From Rhodeus uyekii (Eukaryota; Chordata; Actinopteri; Cypriniformes; Acheilognathidae), in the NCBI GenBank assembly GCA_037043235.1, contig JAWRVZ010000056.1, positions 1,687,501 through 1,751,500 of the forward strand: a DNA stretch of 64,000 nucleotides. The letters are read 5' to 3'. A model generated the notes under the pieces. It saw only the letters and a list, made by a program, of their open reading frames with translations. It ran no database searches and had not been told where the DNA came from. Position 1 is the first letter of the stretch, and each line of letters begins with the position of its first letter. This document shows positions 1 through 12,277 of this stretch, one piece after another. Position numbers and translations under genes: made by a program.

Positions 1-125
1 TGCAAATGAATCGCGCATGTGCGGGAAGATCACACACTGGCTGATCACACACACACACAAACACATCGCTGCTTCTGTTCTGACACGCGCTCTGCTCAGC
101 GCCGCTGCAGATTGAAGAGCCGAGG
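1..125 (+). promoter_or_regulatory. possible edge of a CpG-rich promoter or 5' non-coding exon
   Basis: This short stretch has several CpGs and an NRF1-like CGCATGTGCG at about 13-22, then (CA)n and a GC-rich segment (CGCGCTCTGCTCAGCGCCGCTG at about 87-108) before sharply AT-rich DNA begins. It could be the 3' edge of a foxn3 promoter or first exon lying mostly outside the window. No splice donor could be fixed. Confidence 0.3.
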
Positions 126-446
126 TTGTTAAAAGACGGGACGAGGCTGAATTTGTTGAGAAAGCACATTAGACAGGCAGAACGCAAGAAAGTATGCAAT
201 CTAGTACAGAGTGATGAATATGTTGTGACTGTTTACGCTGTGAGCGAAATTGTGTTTGCAATGTTGGAGAATATAATTAAAGGTTTGTATGGAGAATCAA
301 GGTTTTTTTTTATTGTATGCTGGTAAATCTCTGCTGTTAGTTAGCCTTTTGTTGTTAGCAAACATATACAGAGCATGTACATTTTTATAGCATGCAGATA
401 GCTTAATCAAATAAATCGCCATATTGGATGTTGGTTATCTTGCTAA

Positions 447-497
447 ACGGTTATCTCGACGCTTTTTTGCAACCCCCGAGGCCGTCGAGATAACCGT
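447..497. repeat. perfect 15-bp inverted repeat with 21-nt loop
   Basis: Arm 447-461 (acggttatctcgacg) is the exact reverse complement of arm 483-497. The loop is 21 nt. Part of the arm (ggttatct) also occurs just upstream at 433-440. A TA microsatellite starts 9 bp to the right. It may be the end or relic of a small DNA transposon; the family is not recognised. Confidence 0.85.
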
Positions 498-503
498 ATT
501 CCA

Positions 504-505
<2 letters not shown>

Positions 506-551
<46 letters not shown>
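506..551. repeat. (TA)n microsatellite
   Basis: About 23 uninterrupted TA units lie between the inverted repeat and a Tc1-like fragment. TA is the Tc1/mariner target, which may explain the neighbouring insertion. Confidence 0.95.
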
Positions 552-555
<4 letters not shown>

Positions 556-597
556 AAAAAAATCATATTAAGAATTAATATATATAGAATTACATAT

Positions 598-1500
598 AGA
601 AGGGCAACAACCCAGCAGCAGGACCGGTATCTGCACCCTTGTGAGAGGAGAAACAGGAGGAGCACTGCCAGAGCCATATAAAACAACCTCCAGCAGGATA
701 CTGGTGTGCATGTTTCTGACCAAACTGTCAGAATCAGACGTCACGAGGGTGGCATGAGGGTCCGATGTCCTCTCGTGGGACATGTGCTCACAGCTCAGCA
801 CCATGCAGCTGTATTGGCATTTATCAGAGAACACCAGAATTCAAGTAGCACCCCGTTCTCTTCAAGGATGAAAGAAAATTTACACAGAGCACATGTGACA
901 GATGTAAAAAGTCAGTAATGGCCTTGGGAGGTACGTCCTTGGAGGTTTGCACTGACCACCATGTGCTAGTCAATGGTTCCCTTACTGCTATAAGGTACAG
1001 GGATGAAATCATCAGAGCCATTGTCAGACTTTATGCTTTATGAGTTCCTCCTGTTGTATGATAATGCCTGGCCACATGTTGCTAGAGTGAGTATGCAATT
1101 TTTAGATGATGAAAGCATTGACTGGCTCTTGCATTATCCAGACCTGAATCCAATTGAGAACCTCTGGGACATTATTTATCCTATTATCTGAAGCCGCCAA
1201 GTAGCACCACAGACTGTCCAGGAGCTCAATGATGCCTTGATCCAGGTCTGGGAGGAGATTCTCCAGAACACCATCCACCATCATCCATCATTATCCGACA
1301 CCATCTCATCAGGAACATGCCCAGATGTTGTTGTGATTGCATACAGGCACATGGGGGCCATACACACTTCTGACTTACATTATGAGTTGCCGTGATGAAA
1401 TTGGATCAGCCTGTAACAGTTTTTTACATCGATTTTTGGTATGATTTTGAATTTTAATTGATTCCTTTTGTGTATAAGTGACAAACTTGATATTATTATT
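598..1500 (+). pseudogene. Tc1-like DNA transposon, degraded transposase
   Basis: Broken frames match a fish Tc1-like transposase in order. Near 601-680 there is TTQQQDRYL with a helix-turn-helix remnant. At 706-840 there is VSDQTVRIRRHEGGMRVRCPL and LTAQHHAAVLAFIREHQN. At 851-885 there is VLFKDERKFT, equivalent to the first catalytic Asp region. At 1058-1185 there is LLYDNAWPHVARV, which keeps the second Asp, and YPDLNPIENLWD, which keeps the Glu. A C-terminal remnant (QVAPQTVQELNDALIQVWEEI-like) runs to about 1270. Several frameshifts and a stop (TGA at 1189) make it non-functional. Neither terminal inverted repeat was identified with confidence. Confidence 0.88.
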
Positions 1501-3508
1501 ATTATTAGTTAATACTTAATATTATAGACCTCCTTAGTTAGCTATTTATCAAATTAATGCATCGATTATGTTATGAATAAAGTTTTTCAGTAATGGAAAT
1601 CACATATTCAAGATCTAAATGCTAAAGTAAGTCTCAACACAATGAAATAGCAGAGTTCATTTATTTGAGAGGAGTAATTAATCACATGCATCAGGAAGAA
1701 TCCCCGGTAATAAATGACCATGAAGGCTCATAGAGGGCAAGCAGACTGTCACCACATTGATCCTACACATTCTGATTGGCACTACTCTTGACGTCAGTTC
1801 AGTTAGTGAGTACCTTTATGCGTTTAAGCTGCACATCGCACATGTTTCATTCATCTCATCAACTAGCAATCAAATTAGCCACTCAATATTTCAAATCTGA
1901 GGAATAAGCACTCGTGTTCACTGATCTAAGAAGCAATTACCTGGAGCTGAATTCTTACCTCAAAAGGTTTCACAGATGAGAAGGAAGTGAACGCCACTCG
2001 AATGCTTTTACAAACAGATTTGGAGTTCTTACTTGGCAAGGCGAGTGTACAGGGTGACACTGAGAAAACAAAAAGATGGAGGGGAGCAGGAGGAGGAAAA
2101 GTGGTACATAAAGTCGATCAATACAGAGAGATCAATGCTTTTGTGAGGACTCAAGCAGACCCTTGGGAGTTCTGGGTACGGAGAACATGGCGGAGTATTG
2201 TGTCTATAATCTCCTTCGCTCTTTTTATGTTTTCAGAAAGGGCTCCACTTGGAGAGTGGCATCACACTGGCCCCACGCTTCTGGCCCACTTTTAAAGAAA
2301 CTAGTTCCTTTGCCTTTGCCTCAGGCATGAATGAATCATAAATTTCAGAGAGCTGGAAACTAGAGAAGGTAGAGTCCTGGTAATGTCATGCTGACTAATA
2401 TGATGTGACAGGATACAGAAAATATATATCTTACAGCAATTCTGATGAGAAATCTTCAGAGGAAGAAAGACAATTTGCATACTTTCCAATACACTGGGAT
2501 TAGCTGCAATTTATTTGTACTGCTTGTTTATTGATCACCCTGATTAATGTGAACCTACAAACTTCTATCTATCCATATGTCTGTCTGTTTGTGTCTATCT
2601 TTCCGTGTTTGTCGGTATACACTATAAGTTTTGAAATATCTCTCAGTCTGCCTTTATATGCTATATGCCTGTAAGTATCACTATTCTATCTATAGTATCT
2701 TCCCTCAATTCATATTTATCTCTCTCTCTTTATTTATCTATACAGTAATTAAAACAAATATTGATTTTGTGAATTAAAAATCACTATGATTACCAAGGTA
2801 ACTTTTTAAAACAGTACTTTTAGACATACTGCACGTCTCAACAGGCTTGAGCTCAGTGAGTAACATTTCCAGAATGTTTTAGTAATAATATAAAATCGTG
2901 TCTTGGTAATATTATAATCAGGGTGAGAGGCAAACATTATAAATGTTGTGCGTTCCTCTCATTAATGTTTTATCAGGGAACATGCAGCGAAATGTGTCAA
3001 AGCGAATCCCGCATGACATATGCACACACAGATTCAATTAGATTTTCAATTTTGTGCAGATATGTATTAAGTGACACTGATTTTTCATTGCATTTTATTT
3101 TCCACCTGTAGCTAATGTATAATGTATGTGCTGTCAGCCTTTGATGTTTAAATTCTGGTTTAAATACATGCAAACACCTGTTAATTATTTTTCATCCATT
3201 GCATTTAAATGACTCCTAAAGGTTTGATTACTGCCATTTGAAGTCATGCAGATCTGATGGAGAAAAGCAGATGCTCTCTGTCAATGATGTACGAGGGGGC
3301 TTTGGCATGGTAAGTTCACCTTTTGTAGTCTCAAAAGAGTTTTATTTAATGTTTGTAAAATATTTTATTTCTATTTTCTCATTTTCAGTAACACTAGTAA
3401 TCACTGTTAAAATCATGGGTAGTTCTTCAATATCATGGCCGATGTAACTAGTTTTTATAAATCAAACATTTGTATTTATGCTGAAAAATAGTAGCCTAAA
3501 TAGAAGTA
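1501..3508. other. AT-rich intronic DNA, no recognised gene
   Basis: There is a full palindromic CRE-like TGACGTCA near 1791-1798. Imperfect TATC/TGTC tetranucleotide runs lie at about 2560-2760. A GCATG|GTAAGT donor-like site at about 3309 lacks a strong partner acceptor. Nothing coding is recognised. Confidence 0.5.
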
Positions 3509-4245
3509 GAGTGATCCCTCGTTTATCGCAGTTAATGTGGACCGGAACCCCTGCAATAGGTGAAAATCCGCGAATTAGGATTGGCCCCCCTTAGGATTTT
3601 CCATATATGTGTGTGTGGGTACCAGAATGTTTAAAATATGTATATTTACACTTTAATATATTTTAATAAATCTATTTAATTATAAAACATTAATATTACA
3701 CATTTACTCTCTCTCATACGATACGTATTATGGTGTTCTACACTCATCAATGATAGTAGTATCTTGAGACTCCAGTAATGACGACGATGACAGACCTGTG
3801 CGGTTCCATGAATGATGATGATGATGATGATGGTGTTGCTGCACTGGTATAATGAGGCCTTTAAATCAGTTCGGGAAGCGCCTCATCATCAGATATCGGC
3901 GCTGGATCGTCAACATTTGCTTCTGAGAGAGGCGAAGAGGCTCCCACTCCACCCGTGCTCTCATTCGTCTACCTCGCGCCAGGAACCAATCACGTGTCTT
4001 GTCTGAGTGCTGTGGGCGTGTACAAAGCCTCTGAGAGAATTTCTCTCTTTGTGTGGCATCCTGGGAAACCGTTTCTCTCGCATCACGATGAAACAACGCT
4101 GCTTTCCGCAATATGGCTGCCAAAATGGCTGTATTTTAGAATTTTTATTTTTCTAATAAATAATCTATGAATATTTTTGAAAAATCCACAATGCACCGAG
4201 GCCGCAAAACTTGTTGAGAAACCGTGAAGTGGCGAGGGATTACTG
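3509..4245. mobile_element. Tigger/pogo-like non-autonomous element, long form
   Basis: The left end is gagtgatccctcgtttatcg and the right end, read in reverse complement, is cagtaatccctcgccacttc. Both resemble Tigger-type termini, and TA dinucleotides flank the ends (3507-3508, 4246-4247). Its two end segments are shared with copies at 45880 and 54227. It is longer (737 bp) because of about 280 extra bases near 3590-3880 that include an ATG/GAT trinucleotide run. No transposase frame is present. Confidence 0.8.
3812..3834. repeat. (GAT)n microsatellite
   Basis: About seven ATG/GAT units lie inside the long Tigger-like copy. Confidence 0.85.
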
Positions 4246-4261
4246 TAGAATGAATTCACTG

Positions 4262-4775
4262 CAGTGTGCCCTGGGGGGGCGCGGAGCGTTGCCAGGGGGG
4301 GGGGGGGGGCGTGACCCTGGGGTACATGCTTTTTTTTCTTCTTTTTTTTGCCAGGGAGTAGGTTCTTGCACTGAACAAGAGCAGCATATATGAAGTTCAG
4401 ATAACCATCCCCTCATCCTTTGACGTGTACGATCACACTGGTGTTCATATGTGTCACGCAATCAATCGCTGGCACCGATACAAAAAAGACACGCTCAGAG
4501 CTTGTCATTTATCACAACAATTCAGTGTTTTCAACCATATAAGGTTTCTTTAGGTTTCAACAAGTTGGTGACTATTCTGAATAAAAAAAAAGAAAAAACT
4601 AAGTAAATGTGCTCTATTATACAGCGCTTTTTGTGGCTGCGGTATGTCACGTGACAAGTATGACGCGTTGCCATGGAAACAATGAGGCGAAAGTTCCAAA
4701 ATGGGGGGAGGGGGGGCGCACAAAATTTTTACCTCTTCCTAGGGGGGCGTGACAGAAAATAATTGAGAAGCACTG
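4262..4775. mobile_element. hAT-like fragment with G-rich tracts
   Basis: The right end, read in reverse complement, is cagtgcttctcaattatttt followed by a CACGCCCCCC-type stretch, a hAT (Charlie-like) terminus. G runs at 4272-4278, 4297-4309 and 4703-4718 bracket the fragment. A matching left terminus was not found, so it is probably truncated or internally scrambled. Confidence 0.5.
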
Positions 4776-7700
4776 CTATAGTTAAACCATGGTAAAAAAG
4801 TTATATGGGAAATTTTGTTGGGATTTATGTGTAATTGTTTTATTTAGTTTCAAATGTGTGATTCGTACATAAATGGTGATAGGCACACTGTCAATAAAAC
4901 AAATGAATAGTCTAGAATCCACTCAGTTGTTACCAGCTATAAAATCTAAGCTATGCTTCACAAATTTTAATGTACTGCATTAATTCAAACCCACCATGTC
5001 CTTCATCCAAATGCCTGTGGCAGGCACAATAGGTGAGTGTAGGTTGTGTGTGAGGATTGAGTGGACAAAAGGCCCAATATTTCTCTGTGCAAATGACCCA
5101 CTTGGGCTTTAGGCCATTAGCTGGGTGAGGATCTCAACAAATTATGCCATCTGCACTGTGTGTGTCCCCTGGATGAGCAATGAAAAAACAATGGATGGAT
5201 TACTTTGGCTCGCATGGTCACATCAGGATGTGCCTGGTGGTGAGAGTCCCTGGATGCTTAGACAGAAACGGTGTTTATGTCCTAAGCGTAGCAATCTCAA
5301 CGAGGCAATGGTATACTGTTAAAGCTAGAGAGGGACAATTCAATCCTGACAGCAGTTAACATGACCTGTTCCGTCTTCAAGCAGTACATTCGTCAGAGAT
5401 GGTTTCATCCACAAGTGCTTCTCCCTTAGAAACAGAGAGAGACAGACAGACGGATGGATGGAGGGATGGTGACATTAGTTTCCTGTTCATGCTGTGTTTG
5501 TTGTGTGAAAAGTGCCTTCTTTTATTGAAAAAGAATTGCACTCCGTTTTTATTGTTTGCATATCACATTAAAGCCGCGTTGCATTCTGCGGGAGAATCGT
5601 TGCGGAAGCGCCAGCCATTACTGTGATTGATTTTTCGGTCGGCAGACGCGTGGCTGTGCTAGATCCATCACGCGTTCTCCCTGCTCTTTGCTCACACTCT
5701 CGCAGAGAGTGAAAAACAATCACCCTCGTTTCTCCCCAGCAGCGAGGCAGCGCCGCCTCTTTCTGTTTTGGGTGTCTATTAGCTTCCCAGACTTCAATAG
5801 ATTATTATAATGGTTATTGTCCCTTGTGTCACATTATAGATATGAGTTGATGCTGCATCCCCGTGAAAGAACATTTCAGCTCATAGTGTGAGACTAGTTA
5901 CCCGTCCTTAAATCGCACTGGGAGGATTCTGAGCTAAAGTATTTCACCACTTATTTCAATTATTGGGGTCCAACTCTTATACGCACTCTCTTGAGTTATT
6001 TTCTGCCACTGAGTACAGAGAAAACAGTGCGGTAGTTAAAGATGTGCGCAGATCCACCTCTGCTGTGTAAACAGTGTTTATTGAGTATTGTCGAAGGGAA
6101 TCGGTTGAGTGGTTTAAGTAGTATGGTTTGCATTATATCCTATTACGCCCCTGGATCATGCTCATAGTGTTTTCAAGAGCACTGTTCCATTTCTTGCATC
6201 CCTTGTGTACAGGTCATTTGCACTCAGGTAGGTTTGACTCAGATAATGCAGCATAAATAATGCAGGATGAATGCAGCATTTAGCAATGTCCCCCCTATAT
6301 CTCTTGCAGAAGCAGCTGTATCTGACTTTGGTTCATGTGGAATGAAAGAACAGTGGGCCATTTGAAACAAACTCAGCTATATTTCAAAGATCGATTGATT
6401 AAGTTTTAAGACTTTTTAAAACTCATTAGGCCGTATTACTATGTGGATCTCATAAAAATTTGTCCAGGTTAAATTACACCCCAAAATCAATAAATTAATG
6501 TGTATTTGTCTTGTTGTTTAGTTATTTAAGGTATGTTATCAAAAATTTCACATTTTATCCCAAATTCTCATCCCCATACACCAATTTATGCTGATAAGGA
6601 TTAAATAAACAATAATTGTATTAAAAGCAGTATAAGAAAAACTACTATAAAATTGTATATATTTTCACATTAAACCAAAGGTAATTAGGTAATTATATTT
6701 TTTATTTATTTAATTGTATTTTAGTAATGAGAATTAGATTTTAGTGTTTTTTGCATGGAAATATATGCAAAATTTACAATGTAAAATGATTTAAAAATAT
6801 GCTCTGTTTTCTTATAATAGAAAGATATACTTCCTTCTTTTCTTCTTTTGATGTTGGTGTTGACCGGTGTTGTGAGAGTCACCCAACTGATATTGATCAA
6901 ACAATAAGTGAGCCTACACTATATTCAGCACAGAGGTTGTTGCTAGTAGTTTTCTATCAAATGAAGCTTTTTGCCTGTAATTATTTGTGAATGGTTCTTT
7001 TCAATCTGATCCATTGAACAAGTTTAAGAATAAAAATATAAAAACACAGAAATCACTTATTGTAGGCAACAACATGATGTTTACCAAGGTTCTGCTTAAC
7101 GCAGAAACATATTCATATTTCTGTAAGTGTTGCCTGAAATATCATTTCAAAAATGCATATTTCTAATCCTTTGATTGCACTGAGCAAGCACTTTGCACAG
7201 AAATTATGTTACATTAATTCACTTAAGTGCCGCGGGCAAAATATTATATGATGAAGACATTCATCTGGGCTTTGTCTGTGTTTTTTATTATTTTTTTATG
7301 TGCTCGAAGATGTTACGGAGGTAGGTGGAGTAATTAACTGAGCATGAATTGTGTTATTCCTGTGTCTGTTGAATGCAATTCATTTTAAAGGGTTTAAAAG
7401 AGATTGTAAAAAGGAAAGGAATGCACACACGTAGTTCATTTTATCAAAAGTGTCATTGACATAATTTCTTTTAAATTATTTGAAAATGTTGAATTTAGCT
7501 ACCAGAAAAACAAGGAAGACCCCACTTTGTTTCCTCTTGGGTTACTAAAGAACTTACGGAGCTCTTCAACCTATACATTTTACATTTAAAAAAAGCCACT
7601 TGATGACATTTTACAGTGATTGTACTATGATTAAAGGGTGATGCGAAGTGTAATATGGAAAAATCATTATAACATCCTCGAGTGGATTATTGTTTCCTAA

Positions 7701-7853
7701 AACAGCGGCATCAATATGATGACAGACACTTATGTTCAATAAATAATTGCATGTGTTAATGGTGATAAACAATTCTCCTGTTAAGTAAAATAGTTCATTA
7801 GCTCAACTGCTGGCTGTTTATGGTTGCCTAGCAATATAATGATCAGAGATGAG
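4776..7853. other. intronic DNA, no recognised gene or repeat
   Basis: It is mostly AT-rich. About 5560-5800 is more GC- and CpG-rich (gccgcgttgcattctgcggg onward, with a poly-purine/pyrimidine edge) and might be regulatory, but no motif decides this. 6450-6800 is very AT-rich. Confidence 0.4.
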
Positions 7854-7897
7854 TGTGAGTGCACATCAATATAGAATTCAATTGATGTGCACTCACA
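7854..7897. repeat. perfect 17-bp inverted repeat with 10-nt loop
   Basis: Arm 7854-7870 (tgtgagtgcacatcaat) is the exact reverse complement of arm 7881-7897. The loop is atagaattca. It would form a stable cruciform or RNA hairpin. No mobile-element family is recognised around it. Confidence 0.9.
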
Positions 7898-9689
7898 GGT
7901 GTGTTATATCGTTGTTCATCAAATCGTACTGTACTATTCGTTTGTTTATTAAAGCAAAATCATGAACATTTGCTCTCATTATAGATTTTGGTTTTTCAAT
8001 TTATTGTGGTATCATGAGAGTAATTGTTGCATCCATAAATATATATTGATATATTAATAAATCTAATTTATGTAAATCCCTTTTTGCTATATTCGTGTGT
8101 TTTTGTTTTTTCTGCAACCTATGCTCATAAAGATCTAGCTTTATGCCAAGATGTGCTGCTATTTTTATGTTTAGTGGCACTTGAACACTAGCACTAGGGA
8201 ACACAAACAGAATTCCATCCCACAGCTGGATCTTTTTGCCAGACGTTCAGAGGCCAGAGCATTTGGCAGCTCAGTCGTTTTCTGTTACTGAAACGTTATT
8301 GAACATGATTAACTGCTTGATCTGAAAATGTTCAGTTTTGGAAAGCTCTTGTGCTCACAAGTCTGGCTTCATTCACATAACATAAAATAAAAGCCATTGG
8401 CTCTATTTTTACACATCCGTCAAGGACACAAACATTTTTTTCTTTATGCATAGTCTCTGCTATTGTAAAAATGTGCTCAGAGTTCATCCTCGGTTTACAT
8501 TATATTATTAGGGTTAAACTGCGGATCTAGACTGATTTTACTCTGTACAGGTCGCATTAAAACAGGAAATATACTGTTACTCTCCTCTTTAATGCTACGC
8601 AAATTCTACATGAATAGATTTACAAAGAAATCCCAATCTTTTCATTATATCATGCTATTGAATATTAATTATTGATTTGTGAGCACAGTGTTTTGAACTG
8701 TCCTTCATTCCAGAATTGCTTCATCAACTGTGACAGTCAAATGCTAACCAACCGTTTAGAATGTGTATAATCACTGACATAAAATCCTTTAAAAGAAAAA
8801 ATATAAAAGTATTTGAGAATATCGCCCCAAATAACATCACTGTCTTTCCCCATCAGATGCTGTATCTCCAGGACCCCGTCCCGTGGTTCAAGGGGGGCAA
8901 CAAAGATCTGCGGTAAGCCGCCGAGTTTACATTGTGAGCACATTAGTCAACCGTTATTTAGATAAGGGCCAAGTTCCAGTTGAGAATCTTTGATCCTCAT
9001 GAGGCATTTTCACACAAGCATCCTGAGTATTTAACAAAAATCCTCCCCTCTCTGTCTCTCGATCTGTTTTTCGAAAAAGAAACGAGAAGCACAGTTACAA
9101 AGCTCCCTGCTGAGGAGGTGGACTCAGCCCCAGGCTGATCATATGGCCGGCGGCCTGATTCGTGCAGCTCTTGACAGATATAAGCAGCCCAAATTTCCCC
9201 CTGTTTTGCAGTCTGCCGCTCCATGTGTTGCTTATATTTATAGCCTTGGCTGTAGCGTCCGTGCACATAATAGTTTTAGCATTGCTGCCACATTTCTATT
9301 AGAGAACAATCCAGAGTCGTAGCAAATGATTTTGGGGGTTTGAATATTAGTATGTTTTAAATGACATCGCTAAAATCACATTATTTTCAATGTCACAAGG
9401 CTTTCAGTAGATGTTTTCAATCTGTTATTAAAGTATTTAAAAAATATATGATCAGTTTGCTTGCGATGTTCACGTCATTTCCAGAAAAAAAGGTTGTAAA
9501 TTGTGTGCTCTCATGCTGCTGACCTCATGAAGGGGTTTTGTTATGACACACTTTAGTCCTACTTGAGTCATTTATCTGAATTTGAGGGGAAAAAACAGTA
9601 ATGTCAGAAGTGATATGGGTCACAGCTTCACATATCAGACCACTTTCCTGATCAGCAAAAGAGTTTAAATATTATTAAAGACAAGTGAA
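7898..9689. other. intronic DNA, no recognised gene
   Basis: There is no repeat I can name. About 8820-9250 is more balanced in composition (for example ccccatcagatgctgtatct and the GC-rich segment 9100-9180) and may be conserved non-coding DNA. This is inference only. Confidence 0.35.
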
Positions 9690-9880
9690 CAGTCAGTAAA
9701 AAAGCAATCAAATACACTAATTACAAGCATAGATAAATACAATATAAGAAATTTGCAAATAAAGTAAGGTCTAATAGTAGTGTTCAGGTATAGAAATGTA
9801 ATAATTACATGTAAAATAACACCGCACAGTGTTCACCATACACAATAAATATAGGTTAATCTTTGTTAAAGCTGTCTTTT
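9690..9880 (+). repeat. dispersed repeat, copy related to 27640-27860
   Basis: The segment tgtaaaataacaccgcacag with the following aataaatataggttaatctt is clearly similar to 27757-27811. The two copies are diverged members of one interspersed family, probably a hAT-type non-autonomous element of cyprinids. Confidence 0.6.
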
Positions 9881-9939
9881 GCTGTTTGATTGACATTAAT
9901 AACTGGTATTTGTAAGATAATCCTCGGCAATCTTCGACA

Positions 9940-10087
9940 GTTCGATTCTTTTAATTTGTACGTTCTACTTCGGCTGTGCGTCTTGCGTCATCAACCCGGA
10001 ACTAAAGTTCGCTTGTGTTCGATGAACCGATTTGAACGATTCGAACGACAAGAGAACGATTCGTTCAAGAATCGAACATCACTAGAA
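9940..10087. mobile_element. fragment of a fish DNA-transposon MITE
   Basis: The run of GAACGATTCG-type motifs (about 10022-10080) ending in gaacatcactag is typical of a widespread cyprinid non-autonomous element. The opposite terminus is not resolved. Confidence 0.45.
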
Positions 10088-10117
10088 TTCAGGCCAGGCA
10101 TTTTGACGGACGTCTAG

Positions 10118-10149
10118 CTCCTCCTCACTAGACGTCTAGCAAGGAGGAG
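10118..10149. repeat. imperfect 32-bp palindrome around ctagacgtctag
   Basis: The central 12-bp palindrome at 10128-10139 is flanked by ctcctcct and its complement aggaggag, each separated from it by a mismatched CA. The words atgtctaatgggtggag (10162-10178) and their inverted form at about 10310-10326 extend the inverted symmetry over about 230 bp, suggesting a mobile-element structure. Confidence 0.7.
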
Positions 10150-10235
10150 TGAATGTGCGGATGTCTAATGGGTGGAGCTTAGAATATTTTAATTATAATA
10201 CAATTTAATTTAATAATATAACTTGTACAAATTCG

Positions 10236-10284
10236 GTAGGCCGGATTAAAAAGCCCAACGGGCCGTAGTTTGCCCACCTCTACC
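10236..10284. mobile_element. hAT terminus fragment
   Basis: In reverse complement it reads ggtagaggtgggcaaactac followed by ggcccgttggg, a typical hAT terminal sequence (GTGGGCAAACTACGGCCCG). Only this end is seen. Confidence 0.6.
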
Positions 10285-10345
10285 CTAACCGCATCCGCAA
10301 CTCTATCCCTCCACCCCATTAGACATCTAGAGAGGTGGAGCTGGA

Positions 10346-12277
10346 TCTCATTCTGCAGTAATTATGCAGTAACCGGCCCGGGGTTCGCTTCTCTGTGTGC
10401 GTGCGTGAGTAACGAGTTTTCTTTTTCATCTCTTCTTGCACCAAAATGGTTTAAAATCGCGTCGATGTGTTCATAGACAAGACAGGTCGTGCAAATCTTA
10501 AGTCTATGATGGTTAAACTTTGCAATTAATCCGCGAATCACGTGCGAAGCCCAACAGTGGGTCCTAGTTCTTATGGATAGATTATGAATCATATATCCGG
10601 CAAAAGAGTTTTTAAGAGTAAGATTTAATGTTAGAGATTCAAATTTATGACAAATATGCAATATAGAGATTTAAACGATGGAAAACTTGTTCTTTCAGTG
10701 CAGTTTGGTTAATACTTTCTGGAATGATGCATTTAGAGATGCAACAAAAAAATCCTACAAATCTGAAATTGACATGGGGAACTGATCAATGTAGTTTTTT
10801 AATTTAAGACAAAAGGGTATCTTATGTTACAAATTGCTTATGTTGAAATTTCGCATTCACAAATGTATAATTTTCTAAATTCCTCCACGATTCGTGTTTT
10901 TTAATGAGGAATTTATTTTGTATTTGGAGTCATTGAGAAGGATGAAAAATGTATGTGCTTTGTTATAATATTTTGATTTTATATTCTAATAGGGAAAGGA
11001 AACCTGGTGCTCCCTTTTTTGGGGTGTGTTTTTGATGAGTTTTTGTTCAGTATTATGTTCAATATAATTTTCAATTAAAAAAAAGTTTGTGCTGATCACA
11101 TTTGAATGTCACAAATATTCTTATCTGCGCATGATTAGTTATTAGTTTTCTTTTTAATTCTGTGTCACAGGAAATTATGTTATGCAGAATATCCGGGCTG
11201 CTCTTTTCCGTATAGCTTTGTACTGCCAGTCTCCAAAAATACATCATCCTTATAGTTCATATGATCTGTGGACAATATTTCTAGACTGTTGAAGTCATGC
11301 AGCTATTTATACTTTTAAGCTACATTGCAACAAGACATACGTGAGAATCATTACATTTAGACTTTAAAGTGAAGGGACATTTTGTCAAGTGTGTTATTAA
11401 TGAATAACGTACATGAATGCATGCAGAGTGAATAATGTTGTATTTCTCCAGGAGTTGTATTCACTAGTTCACTATTGAGTTGTAGCATGTATAAAAAATA
11501 GCAGTGTAAATATTTAACCTAACATCTCATTTTGACAGGCTGAATAAGACTACAAGCTGAAAATGCTGTAAGGTGATCAGACTATATTATCTCTGTATTT
11601 AATAATGAATAAATAAATAATCTCATATTAATATTAGTTTTTGTTTTAATCCATAAACCCAGTCAATTTTAGTAGATTTGTCTAAAAACAAAATTTTAAA
11701 ATCTTAACATTTTAAATCTGTATTGACATTTATACAGGAATATAATTTTTTTGGGCACTTTAACATGTTCTTTATTAGATCAGTTTGTAAAATATTTTGA
11801 ACATTTTGATTAATTTTTTCCCCCTCAGGTAATTGATATCAAACAGCTTTCCATCTCTGTCCATTTACAAATACCCCGAGTGTGGATCTGGCACAGCGGA
11901 GGACTTATCAGCCGTCTGGTAGAGTGTAGCCCTGGGTTACACATGGAACAATGGCATTCTTTCAGTTAACACCAGAGACACTAGGACCCAGCGAGATGTT
12001 TCCCTCCTCATCAGGCTCCCTTAGTTCCAGAGCTCAGTGAGCGGTCTCAGAACAGAGTGCAAAGAGAGAGGGAGAGAAAAAAAGCCAAGTGAATGTTAGA
12101 GCCCACTGTGGTCACTGCTGAAAAACTGAATCTGAGAGAAATGGAGGGATTAACCAGTCGGATTTAAAAATCTGGAGCTCATGCGGAGGCAGCCAATCAG
12201 GGGACGATCTGGATTAAAAGGTTTGTGTGTGATTGATCATTCTTGCTGTAATCTATCAGGGCTTTCTGTGTTGTCAG
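10346..12277. other. AT-rich intronic DNA, no recognised gene
   Basis: It is mostly AT-rich without a recognised repeat. From about 11830 the composition becomes more balanced and purine-rich (gagagagggagagaaaaaaa at 12063-12082), leading into the possible exon below. Confidence 0.4.

Noticed and set aside
1790..1798. Full CRE (TGACGTCA) as a promoter
   Set aside because: A single 8-bp site without CpG context or a transcript start is not enough evidence.
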